DNA of 64,000 bases, from positions 372,001-436,000 of the forward strand of contig JAKNDB010000054.1 in the NCBI GenBank assembly GCA_024305405.1, written 5' to 3'. Position numbers and translations under genes: made by a program. The notes under the pieces are model-generated. The model saw only the letters and a list, made by a program, of their open reading frames with translations. It made no database searches and had not been told where the DNA came from. Each line of letters opens with the position of its first letter. Positions within the stretch are counted from its first letter, which is position 1. Origin of the DNA: Dirofilaria immitis (lineage: Eukaryota; Nematoda; Chromadorea; Rhabditida; Onchocercidae). Positions 51,401 through 63,949 of the stretch are shown here, in pieces.

Positions 51401-54400
51401 AAAAAAATAGAAATATTATAATTATTCATTTGTTTTAAATATGGAAAATAATTTTTCAAAAATCTATCAAATAGTTCAATAAATATATGAAAAAAAAAAA
51501 TTGATGATAATAGATGTGAATGAAAGGAATGATATAAGATCACTGATAAATTTATTTATTATAGATATTCAAATGTATAACATATGGAATTCAAAAGAAT
51601 AAAAAATGTTAAGAAGCAGAAAAATCGGAATTCGTTTTTTTTTTTTTTTTTTGGAGAAAAAGACGAGAATATATGAAAAAAAAAAAAAAAAGATTTGTTG
51701 TAGTAAATATCATACGATTTGAAAAATTATTACCATTGTTGTCCTTCATGATACTATTCTTACAACTAATGATAGAATCTTTTATGAGAAAAAAAAGAAA
51801 CTAAAAACAATGAATTTCGCAGTTAATTAAAATTTTTCTAATATAAAATACATTATTCGTCGATCAAACGAATCGGCCAAATTACAAATATGAGATGATT
51901 CTCGAGAGTTTATTTGAAAATTATTCAATGTCATTCTTTTAATATTGCTTTAGGTATTAAAGTTAACAAAATTTTAGTAACATTAGAATATTAATAGTTT
52001 TTTTTTAAACGAAAAATTGAAAAAAGATATGTTTTATTATTAAATGATAAAGCTAAAAGATTTAAATTAAAATTTATCATTTGTTACTTTCTAATTTCTC
52101 TTATCTTTATAGTTAAAAAGAATTTTTGAAAACAAAATACAAAGGAAACGAATCGTCGCATTCCAAATTTCTAGACAATATACATTTATGTTTACCAATT
52201 CTCAAATTATTTCATTACTTATAATTATTGATTTATTGACTTGTAATTATGAAATTAAAATATATCTAGGTTTATTTAGAATTGTTGTTTTATTCATATT
52301 AATTCATTCGCTACTTATACTATCTGAATTTTACATCTTCCATACATTATCTCAGGATTTCTTGATTAATCAAAAATCTATTATAGATAAAAAATTTAAT
52401 GCTAATGAACCAAATATATTCGAATTAAAAATTACCAATCAATAATTCTGATACATAACGATCAAAATATGATTAAGTCGATGCATCATATCTCGACATT
52501 ACAATTGATTATTGTACAATGTTTACAAGTGATAAAAATGCAAACCATTTTTCAATAAAAAGTTTCAAATTTAAATAATAAGCTGATCAATAAACAATTA
52601 TCATTAATTATAAGACATCTCGTGATAAATATATGTATATTTGAAGAGTTATTTTTTCAGATATCAAAAATATATGTTTAGAAAATGGCTGTCTTCAGTG
52701 CTTAACAAAACAACTGATAATTAATATTCACTCAATAAGAAAGTAATTATTTCAATGAAATTTATATTTTTTCGAAAAATTAAATTTTGCAATAAAATTT
52801 AGCTTTATTCATTTTCTTGGCTAATTTACAAACCATATTTTATTGATTGCTTTATCAGATTTATTATAGAACATTTAAGAAGATCGAGCATATTGTAACA
52901 ATGATTGAAAACCAGATTAAAACTTATAGATGATATTTAAGATGGGCGGATTTGCCATGTTTACATCATAATTATGCAAGTATTATAATTAAAAGTATGG
53001 TAATATAATCCGAGAGTCAAAACTATTTCTTGCGATACGATTATCCTAATCGAACAATACGACGGATATTGATTCAATTTAATTCGAGAAAAATCTATCG
53101 AGACAATATATAGCATGCATAAACTGTAATCTTCGCAAGATTTAATTGAGATTTTTTGTTTTGAGAGAATTTCAAGAATAAATCTGATTTTTCAATGAAT
53201 TGCAAATATGAAATATTTTAAATGAAAAATGAAAATTTGAAAGAAAGCTTCAGTCAAATTCCAAATAAAAAAATTTAAATCAAAAAGAATTGAGAAATTG
53301 ATTTTCGAAAAGATACATACCTTTATGTTTTTTTAAATTTTTTTTGTTCCATTTAGTATGAAGTAAATGTTAAAATTGTAAAACTGGTTTTGGAAAAGTA
53401 AAAGTGATAAGATTGAATGGTAAAATAAAATCTAATTGGAAAATAAAAATTAATTTTAAATTCAGAAATTTTAATTAACAAAAAAAGAAATCATTATTCA
53501 TTTATTTTTTTGTACAAAATGAAGCTACAACATTTTCATCCCGCTAATTTATGCAAAAGGTCATAAAGATGACATATGAACTTTAACCTTTGCCTCGACT
53601 TCTTTGTCAGTTAGCCTCTTTCAGATTATATCAAAAAGAACAGCTGTCTCTCATAAATTACCCAATTTCTTACTAGTACTATTACTATCTATCATTTAAA
53701 TGAAATCTTTGAGAAGCAAAAGAAGCAGGAATTTTAAAATCACTGATACTATCACTTCCCATTTAAATTACTGACATTATCATTTCCTATCTCTGTTGTG
53801 ATAAATGACAAATATCTCTTCTCCACATTTTAATCATTTAATTTGATCAATAATATTACGAAACTTCATTTTCTACATGCTTTTTTGTGAAATTCTCGAA
53901 GAAATAAATTATCGCTTCACTAAATTGTCATCAAGCAAAGCAATGATCCTTTAAACAAGTTTGCTAATTAATAAAGTATTGACATTTATGCAGGTAAATA
54001 GTCTAGAAGCAATAATATCATCCACTCAAAAATTATTGGATTAAAATTGAAGTGATAAATAGAAAAGTGATAAGAATAGATCTTATCGAAAGATTGAAAT
54101 TTAAATCTTTTTTAAAACTAATTGATTAGTTTGACGAAGGAGAAAAGATTTCGAAATTAATTAAGTTGATTAGTGCGAAAATTTACGACTGTCTAATAAT
54201 AAAATGATCAGGAAGTTATTTATGGTTTTTTTAAAATTAATATTGTGATTAGATAAGAGCATTTGTTTCCTTAGCTTAGACCATTCCAAAACTTTTTTTT
54301 TGTAAAGTGTGATAACATAAATCAATCAGTAAATAAATATTGAAAAATGGCATGATAAAAAATATAATAAAAATAATCGAGAAAGAGGATAAAACTAAAA

Positions 54401-54689
54401 ATTAGTTCCATTCATTTGATAGCAGCAGCGAAAAGCATTGATATTTAAATTTGGGCTCATTTTAAAATAATTTGTATAAAAAAATTGAAACATTTTAGAA
54501 ATGATAACGATCATTGTAATAATATCATACAATAAGTATTCGATCTTATCATTTTATCACTTCTTTCATTCTAACTGATAGGAGAAAAAATCAAATGATG
54601 ATGGTCCTTTTTCATATATATTTATTTGTCATTTTTATCCACGTCATGTATTATCATAATGGCTGATCATCCTTACGTCACACCATTTT

Positions 54690-54920
54690 CATCTTAAATG
54701 ATTGACCATCTCTGTATATCACGCTATCTTAAATGATTGACCATCTCTGTATATCACGCTATACCAATTATTGATCATTCTTGTATATCACGCTATCCTA
54801 ATTATTGACCATCTCTGTATATCACGATATCCTAATTACTGACCATCTCTGTATATCACGCTATCCTAATTACTCCATTGTATATCACGCTACCTGTATA
54901 TCACACTATCCTAAATAATT
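54690..54920. repeat. Minisatellite, unit about 34 bp, about 6 copies
   Basis: Tandem units with GACCATCTCTGTATATCACG, CTATCCTAATTA and TT. Copies in the middle are nearly identical and the last ones are truncated. Confidence 0.93.
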
Positions 54921-55589
54921 AATCTCTTATCTCTAAGCATATGCTATTTTGATGACTGATACCATTGCTGATAAAAAAAGTATGATATTTGAAATTTTAA
55001 AAGAATATAAGATTGAAGAAATAATAAAATATAAATGATGACAAACAATAATAAACAAAATAGGTAGTATGAGTGTAAACCAATGATGAACTATGCAAAT
55101 GAGCAATAAGAGAGATAACGCATGTTGCTAGACGTAAACAAACCTGATGATGAGATAGATGAGAGGTAGTTAGTGATGATAGGTTAGTTTTAGAGAAAGA
55201 AGGGATCTAAGTTAGATTTCATGTCTTCGAAAGATAATAGTAATAATAATAATAGTGAATAATATGTAGTAAATATTATCAATAATTATTATTATCAATC
55301 GTTATCATTGCTAGCATTTTTAATCCGCCAAGTCATTGACATCATTTCTGGTAAAAAGATTACCTAATTGTCTATCTACCTTCCGCATCATCACCATCAT
55401 CATCATTATCACTATCACTATCACCATCATCATCATAATTTATTGACAGAGAGAGAAAAGATGAGGAGAAACAGAACATCACCAAATCATACCTTTATTC
55501 TACATTTACAGAAGCAGACATAGCAAGATTGTCCAAAGAAATCGGTATGGTGTTGTACAATAACAGTAACATTACAGGATAGTGCACAT

Positions 55590-55690
55590 ATACACATGCA
55601 TACATACATACATACATAGATGTACATACATACATACATACATAGATGTACATACATACATACATATATACATAGACAAAATACACACAT
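55590..55690. repeat. (CATA)n tetranucleotide repeat
   Basis: CATACATA arrays interrupted twice by TAGATGTA, giving a small higher-order duplication. Confidence 0.93.
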
Positions 55691-55874
55691 ACACGCACAT
55701 ATGAACATATACACTAATAAAACGTGAACAATATAAGAGAGATTGTTTGGTTTGTGATTGGCGTAAAATGACGGATCATTTTTGTCGCTCATTTTGTTTC
55801 AAAATATAATAGTAATTTGTTTATCTTTGTTATCAAAGCGTTTCATATTAAATTTAAGAAGGACCGCAAAATTG

Positions 55875-56060
55875 GCGCCATTTAATTAAATAAGCCTTGT
55901 AGTTGGAGGGAAACGGGGCCATTTAATTAGATAAGCCTTGTAGTTGGCAGGAAACGAGGCCATTTAATTAGGTAATCCGACGGAAAGGGCCAGAAGATGC
56001 CATTTAATTAGATAAGCCTTGTAGTTGGCGGGAAACGGGGCCATTTAATTAGATAAGTTG
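55875..56060. repeat. Minisatellite, unit about 41 bp, about 4.5 copies
   Basis: Units start GCCATTTAATTAGATAAGCC and continue with TTGTAGTTGGCGGGAAACG. The third unit is different in its second half (AATCCGACGGAAAGGGCC), and the last is cut short. The G+C-rich half contrasts with the surrounding DNA, and each unit carries a TTTAATTA homeodomain-like core. Confidence 0.93.
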
Positions 56061-56611
56061 TTGTATAAGTGATTAAATCTAGGAATAATTGAGCCATTAA
56101 AGACAGTTAAAGATATTAGCCAGAAAAGAATAAAAATGCTTGAAAATATTTTAATTTATTTCAATTTAACCTATATTCATATCATTTCAAATCAATACGA
56201 TTACAAAATGTTAGGCTGAATATCAATCAATATACTTGGCTATTGATGGATATTGGCTAATTTAATAAAATATTTCATACTGAATTCTTTACTTTTTTTA
56301 CAATATTAGTCCATTTTGATAATTCTATGCTAATTTTTTTTTTTACAAATTTTGATAGATTTTAGCTTCTTCCATTATTTGTTCCATGAAATATCGATCG
56401 CTTCCTGTAAATATATCATATCTTCAGGTATGAAATAATTTCCAGGTAAGTATAAGTTTTTAAAAAAATTCAAACGATCGTAAGCTATAAGAAATTTCGT
56501 TATTCCCTTTTCTCTCAAGATAATCTTAAATGAATTACTTAAATTCGTGATCAAGCAACTTTCTTACTTTTAATTCCTCACCTGTACAGCATCATTTCAA
56601 CTTATTCTTCT

Positions 56612-56650
56612 TGGGAGAGAGAGAGAGAGAGGGAAGGAGAGAGAGAAAAA
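56612..56650. repeat. (GA)n purine tract
   Basis: A GAGAGAGA run with a GGGAAGGA interruption. Confidence 0.9.
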
Positions 56651-59422
56651 GAAGAATATATATAATCCTGACGGATTAGTGAAATAGAAGCAATAGAAAA
56701 GGAATTTATTTATTTAATTCTTTAGCTGAAATGAAATATTTTGGCTATAGACTTGATCTATAATTAAAAGTGGGATTGAATTTCGAAAAAAATGAAGCTA
56801 AGAAGATGTCAATTTAGATAAATTAATTTTTTCGAGATTTTTCTCGATATTCACACTGCTCACTTAGATTTTTCTCGATATTCACACTGCTCACTTATTT
56901 CAACATAGTATTATCTGTTCTGATATAGCATGGCGCAATGTCATAGATACGTTTGAGTGAATATATGGTCAAAGGTATTGCTTAATTCATTCAAAACTTA
57001 TCATTAGTAATTTGTATCATTAATGTTGAAGAATTTCAAACATGAATTAAAGATATTTGAGAATGAATGTGATAATCAGTTGATTGTTAACTTTTAAAGA
57101 ATTATGAAAAAAGATACGATAAATTTAATCCTCCTCATTTCTTTAAATTTTTCTAAAAACCTTTAAGTTATACAAAGTTGTAATTAAATGATGCTTAGTA
57201 CCTATAGATATGCAAATGATTCTGATATATGCAGAAAGATGAATGGATAACACCCGTATCCGATAGATGGAAGCATTTTTTATATTTAGCACATTCCATA
57301 GTTTTGATTTCCGATTCAAATTGATAAGAATTATAAAAATTAACAAAGTATAGATATTATGGCCGAAAAATCGAGAATTTTCTAAGTAACTCTTTTGCAT
57401 GTGGAATTCAAAAATTTTCATACAAATTGATAAACAGTTATATAAATATAAAAGTGTGTATATTCAAGTAGATATCATGTTATGATTATGTCGACGAATT
57501 ATATTGAAAAAATTTTTAACTTTTCTAATCTTTCATATCAGCCAACATTTATGGAACTTTCTCTTTATAAAAACTTAAAAAACACGCTTATTTACGTAAA
57601 CAATGTTGGAAAATTTCTGAAGATTATGATTATTATTGGAAATTAAATCTCTCGAATTATACTTATATTATCAATTTACCGTCAATGAATTGATACCTGT
57701 TCGATGATTCTAAAACTAAAGGAAATTTTAATTTACAAATTATTTTAAATTAAACTAATCTCACAATTATTATTTCTTTTAGTTTAGTTGAATATTTTAG
57801 TGCATTTAAATAAGCAAATTTGGAAGATATTTCTTCTTCTATTCTTAATTTATCATATTTTATGCCAATTTTTCATTTCTCTTTTCAGAATTTATTCATT
57901 TCAGCTAAATTGGAAATTGCAGAAAAAAATGAAGGGAATAATTTATAAAATCATTTTTAGATCAAATGATTGAAGCATATATATCACTATCAATAATCAC
58001 ATTACAAATTTTGTAACAATAAGACTATAAATCACAGAAGTATTATTAATTATACAATTTAGAAATAAGAAAAATAAGACATCAAAAGATTTTAATCAAA
58101 CTTTTTAACCAGAATTATTTCTTTTAACAATATAAAATTAGTTCATTCAGCATTCAATCTCTTTTATATATGCAAAACGAGAATGAGAGATCAAGATCAA
58201 CTGATGTCTAATTTGTTTATTTCATTCCATAATTTGTAATGATGAAAAAAGCACAACGAAAATGTTATACGATAGTATGATACCATATCCTCCTATTCCT
58301 ACTACTATACATATATATGCATTATGTCTATCTGAAATAAATTTTTGATTTCATTCCTCTATGCTAAGTTTGAAATAAATATTCGAGAATCAAAATAGTA
58401 TGAGATTGACAATGTAACAATATAAATCTGCTATTATATATTTTGTAAACAAACATTATAGCGGTATATTCAATTTTTGATCATACAAAATTAAATCGAG
58501 AAGTACCTTAAACAATTTAATTGACGATTTTCTAACATTATTATAAACAGAAACATTCCTAAGCATTAAACAATGCTTTTATAAAAAGCAAAGTAAAAAT
58601 AGATCACTTAGAAATTAGAAAGAAAAAATGAAAATGATACTAGTAGGATAAATATGAGAATATGAAAAATTCATGGAATGAGGAATTTTTCGTATCGAAA
58701 CTATAGAAATTGCATTTTAAAAATATTTGATTAAATGGGAATCATTAGTTTATTTCACAATATACTTGTTATTCAAACTCAAATATTATAACTCTTAAAA
58801 ATTCTTCAAACTTCATTCCGTATCTTTTCTCGCTACCAGTAATAGTACTAATTTTTTTCTGATCATTTATTGCCATTGCAATAAGAAAATCGGGACGGAA
58901 ATATATATAAGATCCAGCTTTCCAAATCATTCTTCTATTAGATCAAACGGTCTTTCATTACTTCTTTTCTATCGTTTTCATTGAAATATCGAATTTCTGA
59001 TTTTATTTTAAGATTTCGATAAAAATTGGAGAACATTTTTATAGAAAAATTGGGAAAATAAATTAAGCTTTTGTTTACTTCTGTTCCGTTTAAAAATTCA
59101 ATCAGCATTTGATTTGCTAGATTAACCTAATCATAAACAAATTTGGCAACAAGATCATATTACAAAGTGTAAAAACGATACTATTGGAAAGTATTATTCA
59201 CATTTTTTTTCTTCTTAGTGTGTTCAAATTTACTTCCGCTTATTATAATCGTAGTAAAAAGTCAAAATTGCTCAAAATTTATTTCTTTTATGTGGTAATA
59301 TTTGTTAACAAAACAAAAACAATAAGGCATGTAATGGAAATTGTATACATTGTACGAACTATCTATATTATCAAAATATTTACAATGAAACAGTTACTCT
59401 GTTTTCTTATTAATAGACTCTT

Positions 59423-60979
59423 TCAATATATTTTTTTATCCGTCGCTTTTCGGTCATAATCTTCAACTTCCGTCAAATCTAATTTATCTAATTCTTCCAA
59501 TGGTATATTTCCAAGTGGTACGACAAAATAATCTTCGACAGTTTTAGCAGCATTCATTAAAACTTCATCCTTGGTCATAGGATTTCCCGCAATATCTTCT
59601 CGCAATGGACATGGTATGTCTTCAAGCAAAGTTTCGAGCGGTTTAATACCCTGGAAGTGACTTTTTCTTGAATAGATCCGTTAGAAGTGCAGGAAAATAA
59701 AAGTCTGTTTCCATCGAAAAAAAACCTAATTAACAATAATTCTCCATTAAATAAGATATGAAAAACGACTTTACAAAATCGATTTACTCAAAAATTTTTA
59801 TACAACAAGAAAAATTATGAAATCTTTCCAGCAAACGGACAGCGATTGTATCAAAACTTCATGGTTGATTGTTCATCTCTTGTGCATTAAAATATTTAAA
59901 AAACCATTGCACTGGTACGTATACATAGAACATGTGATCTACTAAAGACGTCATTCAAAATTTTAGTGTAATGCCCTACATATCATCAATGCAACAATAC
60001 CAAAGAATAATCTTCCAGATTTTGATTAATTATGATAAGGGTCCAGCAAATTAAGAAAAAAAAACTTACTGTGGTGTCAATCAATTTCAATTGATTTGCA
60101 AATCGTATCGCTTGTCTTAAATTAGAAACTTCCTGCTCGTCATTGAATCGTAGCAACGAAAGTCTTTCCAAATGAGTGATAAGAGCTTTATCGAAAATCG
60201 GAGGCTCTTCCACTTTACTTTGATCTATCTGTGAAAAAAAATATCTGCATCTAATAATAGGCTTCCAAAATTATCACTATTACTAAGAAATTTTTGTTTG
60301 AATGTACTAGGATTCTATGATACTTGATGATATGACACGACTATGCAAAATTTATTGAGACCCCAATTTCAATCACAGCTAGTCCTTTCATGAATGAATA
60401 ATAGAATGCTTTATTTTCAATAATTTCATGTAATGTTAACCAATCTCGATTTTTTTCTTGATTCTTACACGAGTTATACGATCTCAAATTTTTACCACTA
60501 AACGCAATGATCGTAGTCATGAATTCATCAATAAACTTCAAAAGCTGAGTTAAATTTATTTAAGTATGAACACAGAATCAATTCTCAAGCTCACATAGAA
60601 TTCAGCATATCTGATAGTAGCATTTAATGTTTGAAATTTATTTAAGTATGAACACAGAATCAATTCTCAAGCTCACATAGAATTCAGCATATCTGATAGT
60701 AGCATTTAATGTTTGTTTGCTATTAACTGAACTTCTTATACCAATGCAAAAGATGTCATAAAATAGGGCTCAACATTTATAAATATAAAATTCATTTTAA
60801 AAATTAACCGGTGAAGGGGTCGGGTTCCTAGGCACATAAATTTCTTCATCTTCGTCTCCTAAGCTTGCAGTAGTTGAATTATTTCTTAATGCTTTATTTG
60901 ATTTATACCGTCTGCCAAATCCAAGACTTCTGAACCGTTGTTGCAATATTAATTCAAAGTTAATCAGCGATAAATTCAT
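59423..60979 (-). CDS. gatC: Glutamyl-tRNA(Gln) amidotransferase subunit C, mitochondrial
   Basis: Three exons (minus): 60979-60809, 60228-60070 and 59650-59423; 185 residues, all splice phases 0. Residues 1-40 are basic and hydroxylated with FRSLGFGRRYKS, like a mitochondrial presequence. IYVPRNPTPSP leads into the conserved GatC body: ITHLERLSLLRFND, IRFANQLKLIDT, then GIKPLETLLEDI, CPLREDI, VLMNAAK and YFVVPLG. GatC is the small stabilising subunit of the GatCAB transamidosome, which converts misacylated Glu-tRNA(Gln) to Gln-tRNA(Gln) in mitochondria. Unlike the other recognised genes here, no single-base break is seen. A tandem 82-bp duplication lies in intron 1. The kinesin-like gene lies upstream on the same strand, about 1 kb away. 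Confidence 0.92.
60552..60715. repeat. Perfect 82-bp tandem duplication in GatC intron 1
   Basis: Positions 60552-60633 and 60634-60715 read the same over all 82 bases. Being perfect, it is recent or an assembly artefact. Confidence 0.95.
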
Positions 60980-61860
60980 TCGTCCAATTTTACTTCAACT
61001 AAGCGTACCCATATTAATCCTGTAGATTTCATAAAATCGATTAATTTTAATCAATTGAAAAAAATCAAAACGTTCCACTCAAATATCGTGAATCAGGATA
61101 TGCACACTTAAATCAACAATTCATGAGAGAACCTTAAGATCGTACAATAATACAAATTAAAGTATTTCACTAGTCTAGACGCCATCAGTTATTCAAACTT
61201 TCTACTCACTGATACGCTTAAATCCAAATTAATATCTTTATTCTCGATCTATTTATTTTTTTGTTAATTCCTTACTAGGAGATCAAGCAAATTATATATG
61301 CTCAACTTATCATTAGCGAGCAAAAAATTTGAATCTAATGGAAAAGCATTCAATCGAGTATTCTTTGTAGTGTATTTCTACATATTCTTCGAAAAACAAA
61401 TTCATCTGCATAGGATACTTTACTGATAATGAAAGAATATGACAACACAGTCACATGGGTATTCAATCAAAAAGAAAAACAGAGTTGTTAGTAAGAAGAT
61501 TTCACAATGCGATATCTTGAATGTTTCCAGCGTTTCTCAAAAATTTGAGTTTAATTTAAACAGATATTTTATACTATTAATGAGTTGTAACTGCATGGAA
61601 ATATAAATTGGTTAATAAATATAGCAAAAGACACCAATGCATTTCAAATTAACAATGAAAAAGAAATCGAACAAAGAGTCTTACTTGGAAATACTGAAAA
61701 TCAGATTATGGCTTATGAGATAATCAGCTTAAAAATATTTTTAAAAACAAACAAAAGTAAGAGGCAGAAATAGGAGCAATATCAACAATAGCAAACAGCG
61801 CGCAAAATGCGCATTCGCGTCCATTTAAAAATGGAATATTTTTAAGAGAATCTTCAAAGT
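60980..61860. other. Intergenic region between GatC and the kinesin-like gene
   Basis: No coding exon seen. It contains the presumed GatC promoter or an intercistronic spacer. Confidence 0.6.
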
Positions 61861-61929
61861 TTATTCGAATTTTTTTGGATCTAAATCACGAATCCTGTTT
61901 TCGTCCAAGTTCGGCAAAACAGCTTTCTG
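61861..61929 (-). CDS. Candidate alternative 3' exon of the kinesin-like gene
   Basis: After the acceptor TATATAG the frame reads QKAVLPNLDENRIRDLDPKK and ends FE-stop; the TAA overlaps an AATAAA. It has a good coding look and sits about 80 bp beyond the stop at 62007. It could be an alternative last exon spliced from within the preceding exon, or the true end if that exon is cut short. No strong donor is visible. Confidence 0.4.
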   Translation of the reverse strand, partial: QKAVLPNLDENRIRDLDPKKFE

Positions 61930-62006
61930 CTATATAAAATACAAAAAATTTTAATATCTACAAATGCATTTCGCTTTAAACCGAAAAATTGTATAAGTTG
62001 ATTAAA

Positions 62007-63949
62007 TCATGAATTTCGATTCTGAAAAGCGCGACGTCTTTTCGTGACGTTCATAACTGAATCATCTTGTTTTCTAACAGCTGCACTACCACATTCACTA
62101 CCGTTCTAAAAAGGAGTTATGTTATTCAAGATTTTAACTTGACAAAAGAATTTTTTATTGACCTTAAAATGTTCAAATGAAAAGACTTCACATCATCCAA
62201 AAATCTATTTTAACAAACTGCTTCACAATAGAAATTCATGAAAGCAATTCGTTTTTAAAGTTTCAATATTTTATTTTTATATTTGATTTTAACCTTTCTT
62301 TACAAAATACAAAAAATACTTTACATGAAGTAAAATCCTGCTTCTTAAAACAAATATGAAACAAAAGCTTTTAAAACAAAGACAAACATACTTCAGGAGT
62401 TTCAACGATTTCGTCCAAATCGCATTTTAATGTCTGTTTCAGGGCTTTCGGTGAAAGAATGGTGAACGACGTTTCCAAAATCGAATCACGTGACTAAAAA
62501 AATTATGGTGAAAAGCGAGAAACATAAAATTCAACCAAAGACAAAATTCAACATTAATTTTAACCACCAACTATAGGCACAAGGCAGGTTATGACAAAAG
62601 GGATATAGCTTAACAGAGGGAGACAATCGATCACTATTCAGTATGAAAATTTATCACTCACTCGGTATTGACTCAATCTTCTTGGTACTTCGGTTTCTTT
62701 GCTTTTGTTAATCAATTCATTCGCATCTGGGATTTCAACTGGTTCTGGAAGTGGCTCCTGCTTTCTACGAATAGGTGTTTCACCTTAAATTGTAACTTTT
62801 ACTTTCCAAGGAATTGTTATGGAAATGGAATAATTATAGAGATAATTTTCCACTTGATTATCAATAGAAAATTGTTTCGGTCTGTAATATGTAAGCATAT
62901 AACAAAATTTTGAAATTTTTGATACCATCTATTGCATGATAATAACATCATAGAATAACCAGTGCTGGAACAGCAACACTAAACTGCACTTTTTCGAAAT
63001 TTAACAAATGTTATTTTTGATATTATGAAATGAGTAACTATTTCAGAAACTAAGAAAACAAACCAGTGCTTATCGGACGAACAATATTCCTTCCAATAAA
63101 TTGTTCGGTTCGAGAATGCGCTTCATCTAGTTCTTCAAGCAGTGATGATGATAATGTTCTACTTAGCTCCATCTAAATTCAAAAAAATCAAAACATTATT
63201 GGTGAACTTTTATTAATGAACTTATAAAAGAAACAAATTGATAAATGGAGGAAATTTTCACGTTTAAAATAAACTGTCAAATCAAATCAGAATAAAAGAA
63301 ATTTTTCACCTGATGCATGGCAACATTTGTATTTGAGCTTACTACTTCATTAAATTGCGCAGATACCACTTCCCTGATTTTGTAAATCCCTACATAACAT
63401 TTCCATTGTTTTGTGTATCTACAATATTTTATATTAATTTAATTCTAAAAAAATCATGAATATATATCGAGCAAAAATAAAACTATATTTATTATAAGCG
63501 AGAGATGTAGATGTGCTACGATAGAAGAAAATATATGCATAATATGTGCATGGTATTTGATATAATCGGATTCTCATTTCCGTACCCTCATTTTCAGTTC
63601 CATTTTAGCTTATTTATCTTAGATTCGGAACAAAAAAAAAGATTCTAGGTGATCCGTTTAACCAAATAATTAATCAACAATAAAATATATTAAACGATAT
63701 AACAAAAATCTAGGATTTTAACTTACCCCATCAACATACTCTCCGTGGAAAATAATTTTTCTGAAAAATCTTGTCGTAGTGCTCCCAAGCTATTTTATTA
63801 GGAAATGTCTCTTCGACGGCAGTTTTCACATATGTATGCTGTTTTTCACACGCAGACTGTTGCTCGGTCCTCAAAGACTTTAATTTCTCATTTACTTGTT
63901 GCGTTTCTTCTTTTGTCGTTTTAATATACGTTTCTAATATATCACCAAC
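62007..63949 (-). CDS. bmk-1: Probable kinesin-5 (BimC/Eg5 type), C-terminal part only
   Basis: Six exons (minus): 63949-63727, 63418-63310, 63172-63064, 62783-62662, 62493-62392 and 62105-62007; the motor and stalk lie beyond the right edge. The encoded part is helical and coiled-coil-like (VGDILETYIKTTKEETQQVN, FNEVVSSNTNVAMHQ, SSSLLEELDEAHSRTEQF), then has ISTGETPIRRK, which fits the BimC box (T-G-x-T-P-x-R) phosphorylated in kinesin-5 tails, and ends basic with VTKRRRAFQNRNS. Kinesin-5 is the tetrameric plus-end motor that slides antiparallel spindle microtubules. Splice phases agree throughout if one base is added in the A5 run at 63764-63768; otherwise exon 63949-63727 ends in a stop. 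Without the motor domain the family call rests on the box and the coiled coil. Confidence 0.6.

Larger units (their letters stand above)
45448..59422. other. 14-kb gene desert upstream of laminin gamma
   Basis: No exon of a recognised family is seen. The laminin start exon and promoter should lie in this region or beyond. It contains GA tracts (50873-50900, 51384-51402, 56612-56650), poly-T and poly-A runs near 51636-51690, a 34-bp minisatellite (54690-54920), a (CATA)n tract (55590-55690) and a 41-bp minisatellite (55875-56060). Open frames at 47389-47631 and 50121-50402 (minus) and 52188-52445 (plus) are AT-rich and unrecognised. Confidence 0.65.

Noticed and set aside
52188..52445. 85-residue hydrophobic plus-strand frame
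   Set aside because: Ile/Leu/Phe-rich as expected of random AT-rich DNA; no start context or homology.
54690..56060. CRISPR-like array
   Set aside because: The repeats are contiguous minisatellites without unique spacers, in an animal genome.
59184..59459. 91-residue plus-strand open frame
   Set aside because: Ile/Phe/Lys-rich and overlaps the antisense of the GatC last exon; no family resemblance.
60341..60541. 66-residue minus-strand open frame between GatC exons
   Set aside because: It lies in GatC intron 1, has no homology that I recognise, and the flanking exons join in phase without it.
63310..63418. Taxilin-like reading LCRDLQNQ in the exon
   Set aside because: That frame stops soon and does not fit the splice phases. 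With the donor at 63727 in phase 2 the exon reads through as YVGIYKIREVVSAQFNEVV, and the next exons carry a BimC box.
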